DNA of 64,000 nucleotides from an uncultured Bradyrhizobium sp. (GTDB lineage: Bacteria; Pseudomonadota; Alphaproteobacteria; Rhizobiales; Xanthobacteraceae), in NCBI RefSeq assembly GCF_936943645.1, contig NZ_CAKZJO010000107.1:33353-97352 (forward strand). Reading direction: 5' to 3'. The notes under the pieces were generated by a model. It was not told the origin of the DNA. It ran no database searches and worked only from the letters and a program-made list of their open reading frames with translations. Positions 9,130 to 16,937 of the stretch are shown here, one piece after another. Within the stretch, counting starts at the first letter, position 1; the number at the start of each line of letters is the position of its first letter. The translations under genes and the position numbers were made by a program.

Positions 9130-10755
9130 TCAGGGCGACGAACGCAGCGCTGCGGGATCCAAACCGTTGATGATCTGAAACCCCACGCAGGCAGGGTCGG
9201 GACGCGTATAGAGTCCGACGCTGAGGCAGCCTCCGGCATGTTTCGCCCATGCCTCTGCCAGCGGTGTGAGGGTGCCGGTCCGCGCCGTCTCCATGTTCAT
9301 CAACTGCCGTTGCAGGGTTTCGAGAAGGGGGCCGCGTGAAGGTTCGTCCCCGCGGTAGCGGACGGAAATCGTATTGGTCACGCCGAGGGCCGTCAGAAAT
9401 TGCGGGAGCGAGTGGACGCCTTCATAGGCGAGCGGTCCTCCGGCCTCGATGATGATGGGCTGGTCGGGCGACGCCTTCGCAAGCTGCGCGAGCCTCTGCA
9501 CTTCCGTGAAGAACCCGTTGGTGGTTTCGATATTGCGTTTGACGGCCGAGGCGAGCGCTGGCGGCTGGCCGAGATGGCTCGTCACCAGGAAGAAGACGAC
9601 GAAGAAGGCGGCGGCGCACAGTGCATGATCCACGGTTCGCTTGGGGTAACGAGGCCCCACCTTGTGCGCGATCTCGGCGATCAGGATGCATGCCGTGAGC
9701 GGGATCAGCAGCATCGCCGGAAAGTCATAGCGGTTGTTGTGCGGAAACAGCATGCGGTAGAGCCCGCACTGGGCGGCGTACATGGCGAGCAGGAAGGCAT
9801 AGGCCGCGAACGCCGGCGCCGAGTCCCGAACCCGCTCCTTCCAGCTGCGGGCCGGGATGATCTTGAGCAGTTGAAGGACGGCGATCGGCAGGACCCACAC
9901 CCACCAGGTGCGCGCAACGCCGTCGATCAGGCCGAGCAGCGCGTAACGCACCGTGACGATGGGGCCGGCGGATCGACCGTAATAATCCGCGCCTGCCGAG
10001 CGCATCTCCCGAACGACGACAACGCCGATGGCCACAATATAAGCCATCAGCAGCAGCCCGAGCGCAGCGACAAACAACAGGGGCAGGCGGCGGGTCACGA
10101 CCGCATAGCCAAGGACAAAAGCCGGGAGGCCAGCGGCGACCGGGACGAAGGTTTCCTTGAGACCCGCGAGGATGATGGCAAACAGGATGAGCGCGACGGC
10201 TGCGCAGAGCCTCGACCTGCGCCCTTCGGCAAACAGGATGGCGTCGGCTGCGAACAGCATCAGCCCAAGACAGGCCGTGCCGAAGATCTCCGAAGGCCCC
10301 AGCCGCGACCAGACATCGGCCCACATGGGCAGGACCGCGATGGCCGCGGTCAGGGCGCCGCTGAGCCACACGCCGATGAACCGCACAAGCCCCCACCAGA
10401 TCGAAGCGAGGAAGATGGCGAAGCAGGCGCTGTTCACCAGATACCAGAGGTGGACATCCGCGCCGAACAGGGATGTTTCCGTGAGTTTCAGGATGTAGAA
10501 GGTCGGACGAAAACGGCCCTGCAACTGGCCGACCTCGGTCTTGGTGATCAGCGTTTGCCATATCTCGCCGAACGGCAGTCGCAGATCGGACCCCAGATAG
10601 GTGAAGACCTCGTGGTCGTCGATCAAGCCCCAGTTCGCCTGGGTGATCTGCCTACCCGTCAGCGCGAGAGAAAAGGCGCAAGCCAGCATCGCGACGACGA
10701 GGAATTGGTGAATGCGGCCTTTGGGAAAAAGCAGCCGTTCAGCTATCGGTTTCAT
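9130..10755 (-). CDS. Large polytopic membrane protein, probable GT-C glycosyltransferase
   Basis: A 541-residue protein with an N-terminal membrane helix (about residues 18-35), then a loop holding NWGLIDDHEVFTYLGSDLRL. It has ten or so further hydrophobic helices and a soluble C-terminal domain of about 120 residues. The DDHE motif in the first extracytoplasmic loop is the kind of acidic catalytic site found in GT-C enzymes. No named family is certain. It starts the three-gene operon with the GT2 and a second membrane protein, so a role in transferring a lipid-linked sugar to O-antigen or another envelope glycan is likely. A FixK-like palindrome (10807-10820) lies 52 bases upstream of the ATG. 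Confidence 0.72.
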   Translation of the reverse strand: MKPIAERLLFPKGRIHQFLVVAMLACAFSLALTGRQITQANWGLIDDHEVFTYLGSDLRLPFGEIWQTLITKTEVGQLQGRFRPTFYILKLTETSLFGADVHLWYLVNSACFAIFLASIWWGLVRFIGVWLSGALTAAIAVLPMWADVWSRLGPSEIFGTACLGLMLFAADAILFAEGRRSRLCAAVALILFAIILAGLKETFVPVAAGLPAFVLGYAVVTRRLPLLFVAALGLLLMAYIVAIGVVVVREMRSAGADYYGRSAGPIVTVRYALLGLIDGVARTWWVWVLPIAVLQLLKIIPARSWKERVRDSAPAFAAYAFLLAMYAAQCGLYRMLFPHNNRYDFPAMLLIPLTACILIAEIAHKVGPRYPKRTVDHALCAAAFFVVFFLVTSHLGQPPALASAVKRNIETTNGFFTEVQRLAQLAKASPDQPIIIEAGGPLAYEGVHSLPQFLTALGVTNTISVRYRGDEPSRGPLLETLQRQLMNMETARTGTLTPLAEAWAKHAGGCLSVGLYTRPDPACVGFQIINGLDPAALRSSP

Positions 10756-10806
10756 CTAAATAAGAGTTGGTGCCCCATCAACTTTCGATTGGTCGTACCC
10801 TACAGG

Positions 10807-10820
10807 TTGCACCCTTGCAA
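10807..10820. promoter_or_regulatory. Possible FixK/FNR-type box upstream of the glycosyltransferase operon
   Basis: TTGCACCCTTGCAA has perfect 5-base arms (TTGCA/TGCAA) and fits the rhizobial FixK consensus TTG(A/C)-N6-(T/G)CAA. It lies in the 261-bp gap between the minus-strand membrane-protein gene (start 10755) and the SDR gene (start 11017). One such match in this much intergenic sequence could arise by chance, so this is a weak call. Nothing else stands out in the gap. Confidence 0.3.
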
Positions 10821-11016
10821 GCCGCGCGCCTCCGGAAAAGCACGGCCGCCATTGGACTTTCGAAAGCCGTGGAGCCAGCACTGCGACCCTGCTCGTCGTT
10901 ATTCAGCCGGTATCCGATGTGGTAGTTTGAGATCAGCGATCTGAACGACGCGGCTCCCGACTCGCCGGCACAGTCGGGCAGGGCGATCGTTCCGTGCAAA
11001 CGAGGGAGGACAGCGC

Positions 11017-11871
11017 ATGAGGGACTTGGCTGGACGGACCGCATTCGTGACAGGCGCCGCCTCGGGAATCGGACTGGGGATCGCGACCGCGCTGTCACAG
11101 GCGGGGGTGAAGGTCATGCTCTGCGATATCGAGGAAGAGGCGCTCAACAGGGCGGTCGCGGACCTGAAGACACGGAGCAACGTCGATGTCGATGGCGTGA
11201 GAGCCGACGTCTCGCTCAAAGCCGAGCTTCAGGCGGCAGCGGACGCCACCGTCGCGCGGTATGGCAAGATCCACATCCTGGTCAACAATGCGGGCGTGGG
11301 CGGCGGCGGCCCCTATGGCGAGTGGACGGATGCAGGCTGGAACTGGGTGCTCGGCGTCAACCTGATGTCGGTGATCTGGGGCTTCGAGATCTTCGGCCCG
11401 CTGATCGAAGCGCATGGCGAAGGAGGACAGGTCGTTTCCACGGCCTCCGTCTCCGGACTGATTGCGGGGCCAAGTCCGGCGTACGATGTGAGCAAATATG
11501 GCGTGGTGGCGTTGTCCGAGGGGATGCGCAGCGCGCTCGCGCCGAGGAAGATCGGGGTATCCGTTCTGTGTCCGGGCATCATCCGCACGCAGATCATGAG
11601 TTCCCGGCGCAACGTGCCGCAGCGATTTGCCGGGGCTGTCGGCAATCCTCCGCCGAAGGAAGGACCCCGCGCCGAGTTCATCATGGCGTTGCGGCAACGG
11701 ATCAACAACGGCATTGATCCGCTCTATGTGGGTGAATTGGTTTGCGAGGCCATCGAAAACGACTGGCCCTACATCTTCACCGATACCGAGCACGAACCCT
11801 TCATCGACAAGCGCTTCGCAGCGATCAAGCAGGGCTTCGACCGCATCCGCGGACGAACGCCGCGGCACTAG
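11017..11871 (+). CDS. SDR family NAD(P)-dependent oxidoreductase
   Basis: A 284-residue classical short-chain dehydrogenase. The cofactor motif TGAASGIG is at residues 12-19, the NNAG motif follows ILV near residue 90, and the catalytic YDVSK has Tyr156 and Lys160, with the catalytic Ser in STASVSGL ahead of it. The CPGIIRTQI stretch closes the nicotinamide pocket. A GGGAGGA Shine-Dalgarno sequence precedes the ATG. The substrate is unknown. The C-terminal extension beyond the Rossmann core (about 50 residues) is longer than in minimal SDRs. It stands alone, with unrelated genes on either side. Confidence 0.9.
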   Translation: MRDLAGRTAFVTGAASGIGLGIATALSQAGVKVMLCDIEEEALNRAVADLKTRSNVDVDGVRADVSLKAELQAAADATVARYGKIHILVNNAGVGGGGPYGEWTDAGWNWVLGVNLMSVIWGFEIFGPLIEAHGEGGQVVSTASVSGLIAGPSPAYDVSKYGVVALSEGMRSALAPRKIGVSVLCPGIIRTQIMSSRRNVPQRFAGAVGNPPPKEGPRAEFIMALRQRINNGIDPLYVGELVCEAIENDWPYIFTDTEHEPFIDKRFAAIKQGFDRIRGRTPRH

Positions 11872-11979
11872 CGCTCGCGTCTGCTCGTGCTCCGCTGCTT
11901 CGCTGCGATTGGCAGAGAAGCGGACATCAGCCGCGCGAGTGGGCGCGCCATTCCGACCCGGATGCGGTCTCGGGCGAGC

Positions 11980-12183
11980 CTATTCCTCGTCCTCGTCGTC
12001 TTCCTCGTCTTCATCCTCTTCCTCTTCCACTTGCACCAGCACGGCCAGCGGCAGCGTCTCGCGGAACAGGTCGCCTTCCATGCCCATCCAGACGCAGAGC
12101 ACCTCGTCCTGCTTCACTTCCGCAACCGTCAGCGGCTGGCCGCCGGATTTCAGCATCACGACGTCGCCGGCTTTCAAGTCCAT
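11980..12183 (-). CDS. YodC family (DUF2158) small protein with acidic tail
   Basis: A 67-residue protein. Residues 1-50 match the YodC/DUF2158 pattern: LKAGDVVMLKSGGQPLTV, then a DEVLCVWMG segment, an SH3-like beta barrel of unknown function. The last 17 residues (about 51-67) are almost all Glu and Asp, an unusual acidic tail encoded by a run of GAG/GAA/GAC codons at about 11983-12035. An AAGGAG Shine-Dalgarno sequence sits seven bases before the ATG, supporting the start. The tail may make the protein a nucleic-acid mimic or a divalent-cation binder; that is speculation. Confidence 0.82.
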   Translation of the reverse strand: MDLKAGDVVMLKSGGQPLTVAEVKQDEVLCVWMGMEGDLFRETLPLAVLVQVEEEEDEDEEDDEDEE

Positions 12184-12362
12184 GGCATGCTCCTTTCGAA
12201 TGATTGACCCGGAAGGAACCTAGCAAGCGGTCATGACACCCTGATCACGCCGGCCGTGCGAGGAATTCTGTGGTTGGGGCAGATCAGGGGAGATCGTGAG
12301 GCATCTCCCGCCGCATTCGCAGCAGCGGATAAGTTCGCCCCTCACGATCGGCCATGATGAAG

Positions 12363-12827
12363 CTAGCCGTTCGTCAGCCGCAGAAGATGCGGCACGGCCT
12401 CGGTGTCGGGGGCCGCGCCCAGGCGCGCGTAGAATTGCATCGCAGAGGTATTGTGCTTCCAGACATCCCAGCCGAGCCTGGTGACGCCGTGATCGGCGGC
12501 CCATTCCTTTGCCTTCGTCATCAGAGCGCTGCCGACGCCCTGCCGGCGCGCGTCGGCATGTACCGCAATGTCGCTGATATACATGCCGGCCCGAGCGCTG
12601 TAGAGCTCGTGGGTCAGGATCCAGGCGATCATGCCCACGACGCGATCCTCGAGCTGCGCGACGAAGAGGTGCACCGGCGCATGCTCGCGGATATAGAATG
12701 CGACATAGCGATCGAGTGTCAGTGGTGGTGGCGGTTCTTCGATATGGGCCGCCAATGCGTCCGCGAGGCTGCGCACAGCGGCATAGTCGCTCTCCAGAGC
12801 CCTCCGGATGCTCAATTCTCCACTCAC
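12363..12827 (-). CDS. GNAT family N-acetyltransferase
   Basis: A 154-residue GNAT acetyltransferase. The beta4-beta5 acetyl-CoA region is clear: GMYISDIAVHADARRQGVGS followed by ALMTKAKEWA, where ARRQGVGSAL is the Q/RxxGxG/A pyrophosphate-binding loop. A C-terminal NTSAMQFYARLGA segment is the usual GNAT helix and strand. It acetylates an unknown amine. It is monocistronic, with 179 bases of no recognisable content between it and the YodC gene and a 472-base gap upstream. Confidence 0.88.
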   Translation of the reverse strand: MSGELSIRRALESDYAAVRSLADALAAHIEEPPPPLTLDRYVAFYIREHAPVHLFVAQLEDRVVGMIAWILTHELYSARAGMYISDIAVHADARRQGVGSALMTKAKEWAADHGVTRLGWDVWKHNTSAMQFYARLGAAPDTEAVPHLLRLTNG

Positions 12828-13299
12828 GATGCCGTGCCCTCTCTTTTGCGCCTTGCTTGAAGCTTCCGTGGGCGCTGAAGGCGCCCGCGGGGTGATCTAC
12901 GTGCAAGGCCGTGGGATCGTTACGTCAGCGTGCGAAAGAATTGGTGGCGCCTGATACCGTAAACGTCGCTCTTGTCCCAAGAGGCCCGCCAAAACGAGCA
13001 GGTCGAACGAATGGCGACAATGCGAACTTGCGATGTCGACTTAGTTGCGCTCCCTACGGTCGGCGGTTCGGCAGGCACTGGTTGCTGAAATGGCCGACGG
13101 CGCCGCGAACCAGCGGAACATCCGCCGATGGCTTTGGCTCAGGTCAACGCGCGTCCATCGCGAGTTTCGACGATGGCATCATACCCCTGTTTTGCCCGAC
13201 GGATCCGGATTCGTTTCGAAAAATCCGTAAGTGCTTGATCTTAAAGGGGCCGTCTACTGTGCATGGGGTTGTTTTGCGATATTTGGGGTTGGGCTCGGC
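12828..13299. other. 472-base intergenic stretch without a supported gene
   Basis: The open frames here (for example 12911-13408 on the plus strand) have atypical composition, no recognisable domain and run into the HAD gene antisense, so I do not call them. The stretch starts with the GNAT promoter region. Its last 130 bases look like a dispersed intergenic element: a segment starting ATACCCCTGTTTTGCCCGAC near 13179 and ending in the 22-base repeat described at 13254. Confidence 0.6.
13254..13275. repeat. 22-base dispersed repeat, copy 1
   Basis: The 22 bases at 13254-13275 (ctactgtgcatggggttgtt plus tt) are identical to 61287-61308, 48 kb away in the same orientation. Here they follow a segment starting ATACCCCTGTTTTGCCCGAC. 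I recall similar segments in Bradyrhizobium intergenic DNA, but cannot verify that here. The copy sits just beyond the 3' end of the minus-strand HAD gene. Confidence 0.75.
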
Positions 13300-14058
13300 T
13301 CAGGAGCGGCCCGGCACCAGCTCAGTCAGCGAACGGATGATGCGGTCGGGCTTGATTGTCGAGCCTTCGGGCAGGCCCTCACCATGCACGTCGATCCAGA
13401 TCGAATAGATGCCGAGCCGCTGCGGCGTCACGACTTCCCATTCCAGATTGTCGCCGATCATCCAGGTGTCCTTCGCGGAGACGCCCAGCGCCTCCATCGC
13501 GTGCAGATAGGCGCGCTCCTCGGGCTTGCCGAAGCCGTGCTCGCCCTCGATCTGGATGTGGTCGAAGCGATGCGCCAGCTCGAACCGCTCGACCTTGGCA
13601 CGCTGCATGTCGGCGGCGCCGTTGGTGACGAGCGCGAGCTTGATGCCGAGCGCCTTGAATTGATCGATCGCCTCATGCGCGCCGGGGAAGACGAACATCT
13701 CCTCCTCGCGATAGGCGGTGAAGCGGTCGGCGAGGCGGACGGCGAGATCGTCCGGCAGGGCGCGATGGCCGGCCGCCGCGAGCGCGGCAAAGCCGCCCTT
13801 GACCGTGAGGTGCCGCGCTTCGGCGAGCCTCATCCGCCATGCAGCTTCGGCATTCGCCCAGAAGTTTCGCGCGAAAGCCAGGACCGTTGTTGCAACCAGC
13901 TCGGGCGGCAGCGGCGCGAGCTCGTCGGCGAACTCCTTCGCGATCGTATTCCAGGCGATCTCGGGCCGGCCATAGGCCGACAGGATGGTGTCGTCCATGT
14001 CGATCAGCATGGCGCGGGGAAGGGGCCTCGTGGCGGGCTTCATCGTCGTCACGGCCAT
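13300..14058 (-). CDS. HAD family hydrolase
   Basis: A 252-residue HAD phosphatase. Motif I is MLIDMDDTIL, in which the first Asp is the nucleophile. Motif II is LALVTNGAAD. Motif III is the Lys in GFGKPEERAYLHAMEALG, and motif IV is WMIGDNLEWEV. A helical cap lies between motifs I and II, as in the YjjG / N-acylneuraminate-9-phosphatase branch, so a nucleotidase or sugar phosphatase is plausible. The start is uncertain: ATG 14058 overlaps hemF by ten bases, GTG 14052 has better spacing from the GGAGGT sequence, and ATG 14043 lies after the hemF stop. It ends the trmL-queE-hemF-HAD run. Confidence 0.88.
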   Translation of the reverse strand: MAVTTMKPATRPLPRAMLIDMDDTILSAYGRPEIAWNTIAKEFADELAPLPPELVATTVLAFARNFWANAEAAWRMRLAEARHLTVKGGFAALAAAGHRALPDDLAVRLADRFTAYREEEMFVFPGAHEAIDQFKALGIKLALVTNGAADMQRAKVERFELAHRFDHIQIEGEHGFGKPEERAYLHAMEALGVSAKDTWMIGDNLEWEVVTPQRLGIYSIWIDVHGEGLPEGSTIKPDRIIRSLTELVPGRS

Positions 14059-14942
14059 TTCACCTCCGGCGGCATCGACGACAGGATCGAATCGACATTG
14101 CCGCCGGTCTTGAGCCCGAAAATGGTGCCGCGATCATAGAGCAGGTTGAATTCGACATAGCGTCCGCGTCGGATCAATTGCTCCTCGCGGTCGGCGGCGG
14201 TCCAGGCGCTGGCAAAATTGCGCCTGACGATCTCGGGGTAGATCTTCAGGAAGGCGCGGCCGACGTCCTTGGTGAAGGCGAGGTCGGCCTCCCAGTCGCC
14301 GCTGTCGTGCCAGTCGTAGAAGATACCGCCGATGCCGCGCGCCTCTTTCCGATGCGGCAGATAGAAATACTCGTCGCACCATTTCTTGTACTTGTCGTAG
14401 TCGGCAACGCCGTTCGGGCCGGTGCAGGCCTCCTTCATCGCCGCGTGGAAGGCGATGCTGTCGGAATCCTCCTGCGTGCGCCGCCGGTCGAGCACCGGCG
14501 TCAAGTCGGCGCCGCCGCCGAACCAGGCTTTGGTGGTGACGACGAAGCGCGTGTTCATGTGCACGGCGGGCACGTTCGGATTGCGCATATGCGCGATCAG
14601 CGAGATGCCGGAGGCCCAGAATTTTGGATCGTCCGCGGCACCGGGAATTTGAGCCCGAAATTCGGGCGCGAACTCGCCGTGCACGGTCGAGCAATGCACG
14701 CCGACCTTCTCGAACAGGCGGCCCGACATCATCGACATCACCCCGCCGCCGCCGGGCGCGCCGGTATGATCGGTGCGCTGCCAGGGCGTGCGCTTGAAGC
14801 GGCCGGCCTCGCCCGGATAGAGGCTTTGCGGGGCGTCGTCCTCGAGCTTCTCGAAGCTCGCGCAGATATCGTCGCGCAAGGCCTCGAACCAGGTGCGGGC
14901 GCGGGTCTTGCGGTCTTCGATCGTCGACAGGTCCATCTGCAT
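14049..14942 (-). CDS. hemF: Oxygen-dependent coproporphyrinogen-III oxidase
   Basis: A 297-residue aerobic coproporphyrinogen oxidase, which decarboxylates two propionates of coproporphyrinogen III to give protoporphyrinogen IX. The family signatures are present: GGGVMSMMSGRLFEKVGVH, VHMNTRFVVTT, the WFGGGADLTPV active-site motif, FYLPHRKEARGIGGIFYDW and YVEFNLLYDRGT near the end. I start it at ATG 14942 (MQMDLSTIED) because the longer frame, up to 15359, simply overlaps queE out of frame. Heme supply fits the nearby cytochrome bc1 and heme oxygenase genes only loosely; no direct operon link is seen. Confidence 0.95.
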   Translation of the reverse strand: MQMDLSTIEDRKTRARTWFEALRDDICASFEKLEDDAPQSLYPGEAGRFKRTPWQRTDHTGAPGGGGVMSMMSGRLFEKVGVHCSTVHGEFAPEFRAQIPGAADDPKFWASGISLIAHMRNPNVPAVHMNTRFVVTTKAWFGGGADLTPVLDRRRTQEDSDSIAFHAAMKEACTGPNGVADYDKYKKWCDEYFYLPHRKEARGIGGIFYDWHDSGDWEADLAFTKDVGRAFLKIYPEIVRRNFASAWTAADREEQLIRRGRYVEFNLLYDRGTIFGLKTGGNVDSILSSMPPEVKWP

Positions 14943-14956
14943 TCGAGGGTCGCGTC

Positions 14957-15589
14957 CTATCTGATGCCGAGCGATTTGTGCGTCTGCACGCTGAGCCGCC
15001 ACTGCGGATGCTGCAGGCAATAGTCGATCGCGCGCGCGGTGTTCTCGATGATTTCGGGGCCGTCCATCGGCTGCAGCGAGAAGCGCTCGAAGGCGAGGTT
15101 CTCGAAGGCTTCGGGCGCGGCGAGGGCCTGCGGATACACCAGCTTCAGCTCGTGGCCCTGGCGCAGCACCAGCTCGCTGCCGCCCTTGGGGCTGACGCAG
15201 ATCCAGTCGAGCCCCTCGGGCGCGGCGATGGTGCCGTTGGTCTCGACGCCGATCTCGAAGCCGCGGGCGTGCAGCGCCTCGATCAAGGCAGTGTCGACCT
15301 GGAGCAGCGGTTCGCCGCCGGTGAGCACCACGTAGCGGTCGGCTTCGGAGGCTTGCCATTGCGCGGCGATGGTGTCGGCGAGCTCGGCGGCGGAGCCGTA
15401 GCGGCCACCGAGGGTGCCGTCGGTCCCGACGAAATCCGTGTCGCAGAACTTGCAGGTGGCCTCGAGGCGGTCGGCCTCGCGCCCGCTCCAGAGGTTGCAG
15501 CCGGCAAAACGGCAGAACACGGAGGCGCGCCCGGCATGGGCGCCTTCGCCTTGCAGGGTCAGGAAGATTTCCTTGACCGCGTAACTCAA
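14957..15589 (-). CDS. queE: 7-carboxy-7-deazaguanine synthase
   Basis: A 210-residue radical SAM enzyme of queuosine biosynthesis that rearranges 6-carboxytetrahydropterin to 7-carboxy-7-deazaguanine. The N-terminus KEIFLTLQGEGAHAGRASVF is diagnostic. The 4Fe-4S cysteines are Cys31, Cys46 and Cys49, a CX14CX2C spacing instead of the usual CX3CX2C, as known for the QueE of Burkholderia multivorans. VLTGGEPLLQ binds SAM, and SLQPMDG is near the C-terminus. The other preQ0 genes (queC, queD, folE) are not in the window. It lies between trmL and hemF on the same strand with short gaps. Confidence 0.95.
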   Translation of the reverse strand: MSYAVKEIFLTLQGEGAHAGRASVFCRFAGCNLWSGREADRLEATCKFCDTDFVGTDGTLGGRYGSAAELADTIAAQWQASEADRYVVLTGGEPLLQVDTALIEALHARGFEIGVETNGTIAAPEGLDWICVSPKGGSELVLRQGHELKLVYPQALAAPEAFENLAFERFSLQPMDGPEIIENTARAIDYCLQHPQWRLSVQTHKSLGIR

Positions 15590-15607
15590 TGGTCTCTCCT
15601 CAACCTG

Positions 15608-16066
15608 TCAAACGTGCGGGTTCCGGGTCTGCCGCAGCGCCTCGCCCGCGGCCATCGCCGCCGACATGGCGACATTGAGCGACCGCAGCCCGGCCCTGAT
15701 CGGGATCACCAGCCGCGCATCCGCGGCCTCGACCACCGCGTCGGTGACACCGGCGCTCTCGCGCCCGAATAGCAGGATGTCCGACGTCTGGTAACGGAAA
15801 TCGCGATAGTCGGTGGCGGCCTTGGTGGTGAACAGCAGCAGGCGGTAGCCATGCCCGGCGCGCCACTCCTCGAATTTCAGCCAGGAGTCATGCCTGAGGA
15901 TGCTGACGTGGTCGAGGTAATCCATTCCCGCCCGGCGGAACGCGCGGTCGGAGACCGGGAACCCCGCCGGTTCGATGATATGGGCGGCCAGTCCCAGGCA
16001 GGCGCAGAGCCTGAGAATCGTGCCGGTGTTCTGAGGGATGTCGGGCTGGAAAAGCGCTATCTGCAT
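15608..16066 (-). CDS. trmL: tRNA (cytidine(34)-2'-O)-methyltransferase
   Basis: A 152-residue SPOUT methyltransferase that methylates the wobble-position ribose of tRNA-Leu. The protein starts MQIALFQPDIPQNTGTILRL, the classic TrmL N-terminus. It contains the knot motifs DILLFGRESAGVTDAVVEAA and RLVIPIRAGLRSLNVAMSAA. ATG 16066 is preferred over a start at 16141 that adds 25 residues foreign to the family. It is followed by queE, another wobble-base modification gene, 18 bp downstream. The two may be co-expressed to modify position 34 of different tRNAs. Confidence 0.94.
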   Translation of the reverse strand: MQIALFQPDIPQNTGTILRLCACLGLAAHIIEPAGFPVSDRAFRRAGMDYLDHVSILRHDSWLKFEEWRAGHGYRLLLFTTKAATDYRDFRYQTSDILLFGRESAGVTDAVVEAADARLVIPIRAGLRSLNVAMSAAMAAGEALRQTRNPHV

Positions 16067-16344
16067 CGGGGCTGGCGGGTTGGTTGCGGGTCGGAAATGT
16101 CTCAATAAAACATCGTCTGCCCGGGAATTCGTGCATGGCACGCTCCCGCGCCGATAGCGGGCTTGCGCTCGCCCGGCAAGGGTGCCAATAGAACGATTCT
16201 GGACTGCTGTTTCGCCTGTTTAGAGGCGAATGAGCGAAGTTCTGCCGCCGCGGGGGGCCGCGGGCGCCGGCAGCCTTTCCGGGGACCTCATGGGCGCCCC
16301 CCGGAGCGGTTCCTCCGGCTGCACAAGAAGAAAGGGTTGGAATC
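16067..16344. other. Divergent intergenic region between trmL and fbcF
   Basis: This 278-base gap must hold the promoters of the minus-strand trmL group and the plus-strand fbcFH operon. I see no gene, no convincing FixK box and no strong palindrome. A GC-rich stretch at 16240-16310 could form secondary structure in the fbcF leader. Confidence 0.5.
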
Positions 16345-16875
16345 GTGACGACAGCGTCTTCGGCGGACCATCCGACACGCCGTGATTTCTTATTCGTTGC
16401 AACCGGGGCAGCTGCAGCAGTAGGGGGCGCGGCCGCGCTCTGGCCCTTCATTTCCCAGATGAATCCGGACGCGTCGACCATCGCCGCCGGCGCGCCGATC
16501 GAGGTCGATCTCAGCCCGGTCGCCGAGGGCCAGGACATCAAGGTGTTCTGGCGTGGCAAGCCGATCTACATCAGCCATCGCACCAAGAAGCAGATCGACG
16601 AGGCGCGCGGCGTTAACGTGGCGAGCCTGCCCGATCCGGAGACCGATGAGGCCCGCGTGAAGTCGGGCCACGAGCAATGGCTGGTCGTGATCGGCATCTG
16701 CACCCATCTCGGCTGCATCCCGATCGCCCACGAAGGCAATTACGACGGGTTCTTCTGCCCCTGCCATGGTTCGCAGTACGATTCGTCCGGCCGCATCCGC
16801 CAGGGGCCCGCGCCCGCGAACCTGCCGGTGCCGCCGTACACTTTCGTTTCCGACACCAAAATCCAGATCGGCTGA
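16345..16875 (+). CDS. fbcF: Ubiquinol-cytochrome c reductase iron-sulfur (Rieske) subunit
   Basis: A 176-residue Rieske protein of the cytochrome bc1 complex, which moves electrons from ubiquinol to cytochrome c1. A twin-arginine-type anchor (HPTRRDFLFVATGAAAAVGG) occupies residues 9-28. The 2Fe-2S ligands are Cys119 and His121 (CTHLGC) and Cys138 and His141 (CPCHGS), with Cys124 and Cys140 forming the stabilising disulfide. The start is a GTG at 16345. The cytochrome b/c1 gene follows after 62 bases. The order fbcF-fbcH matches the known Bradyrhizobium operon, hence the symbol; petA is the synonym elsewhere. Confidence 0.96.
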   Translation: MTTASSADHPTRRDFLFVATGAAAAVGGAAALWPFISQMNPDASTIAAGAPIEVDLSPVAEGQDIKVFWRGKPIYISHRTKKQIDEARGVNVASLPDPETDEARVKSGHEQWLVVIGICTHLGCIPIAHEGNYDGFFCPCHGSQYDSSGRIRQGPAPANLPVPPYTFVSDTKIQIG

Positions 16876-16937
16876 GCTTCGGACCCGCTTCCGAAGCTTC
16901 GCGCCGTCTCGTCGTTTTACTTCTTCAGGATCGCATC

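Noticed and set aside
12911..13408. Possible 165-residue protein in the 472-base gap
   Set aside because: It has no family features, runs into the HAD gene antisense and covers the dispersed repeat.
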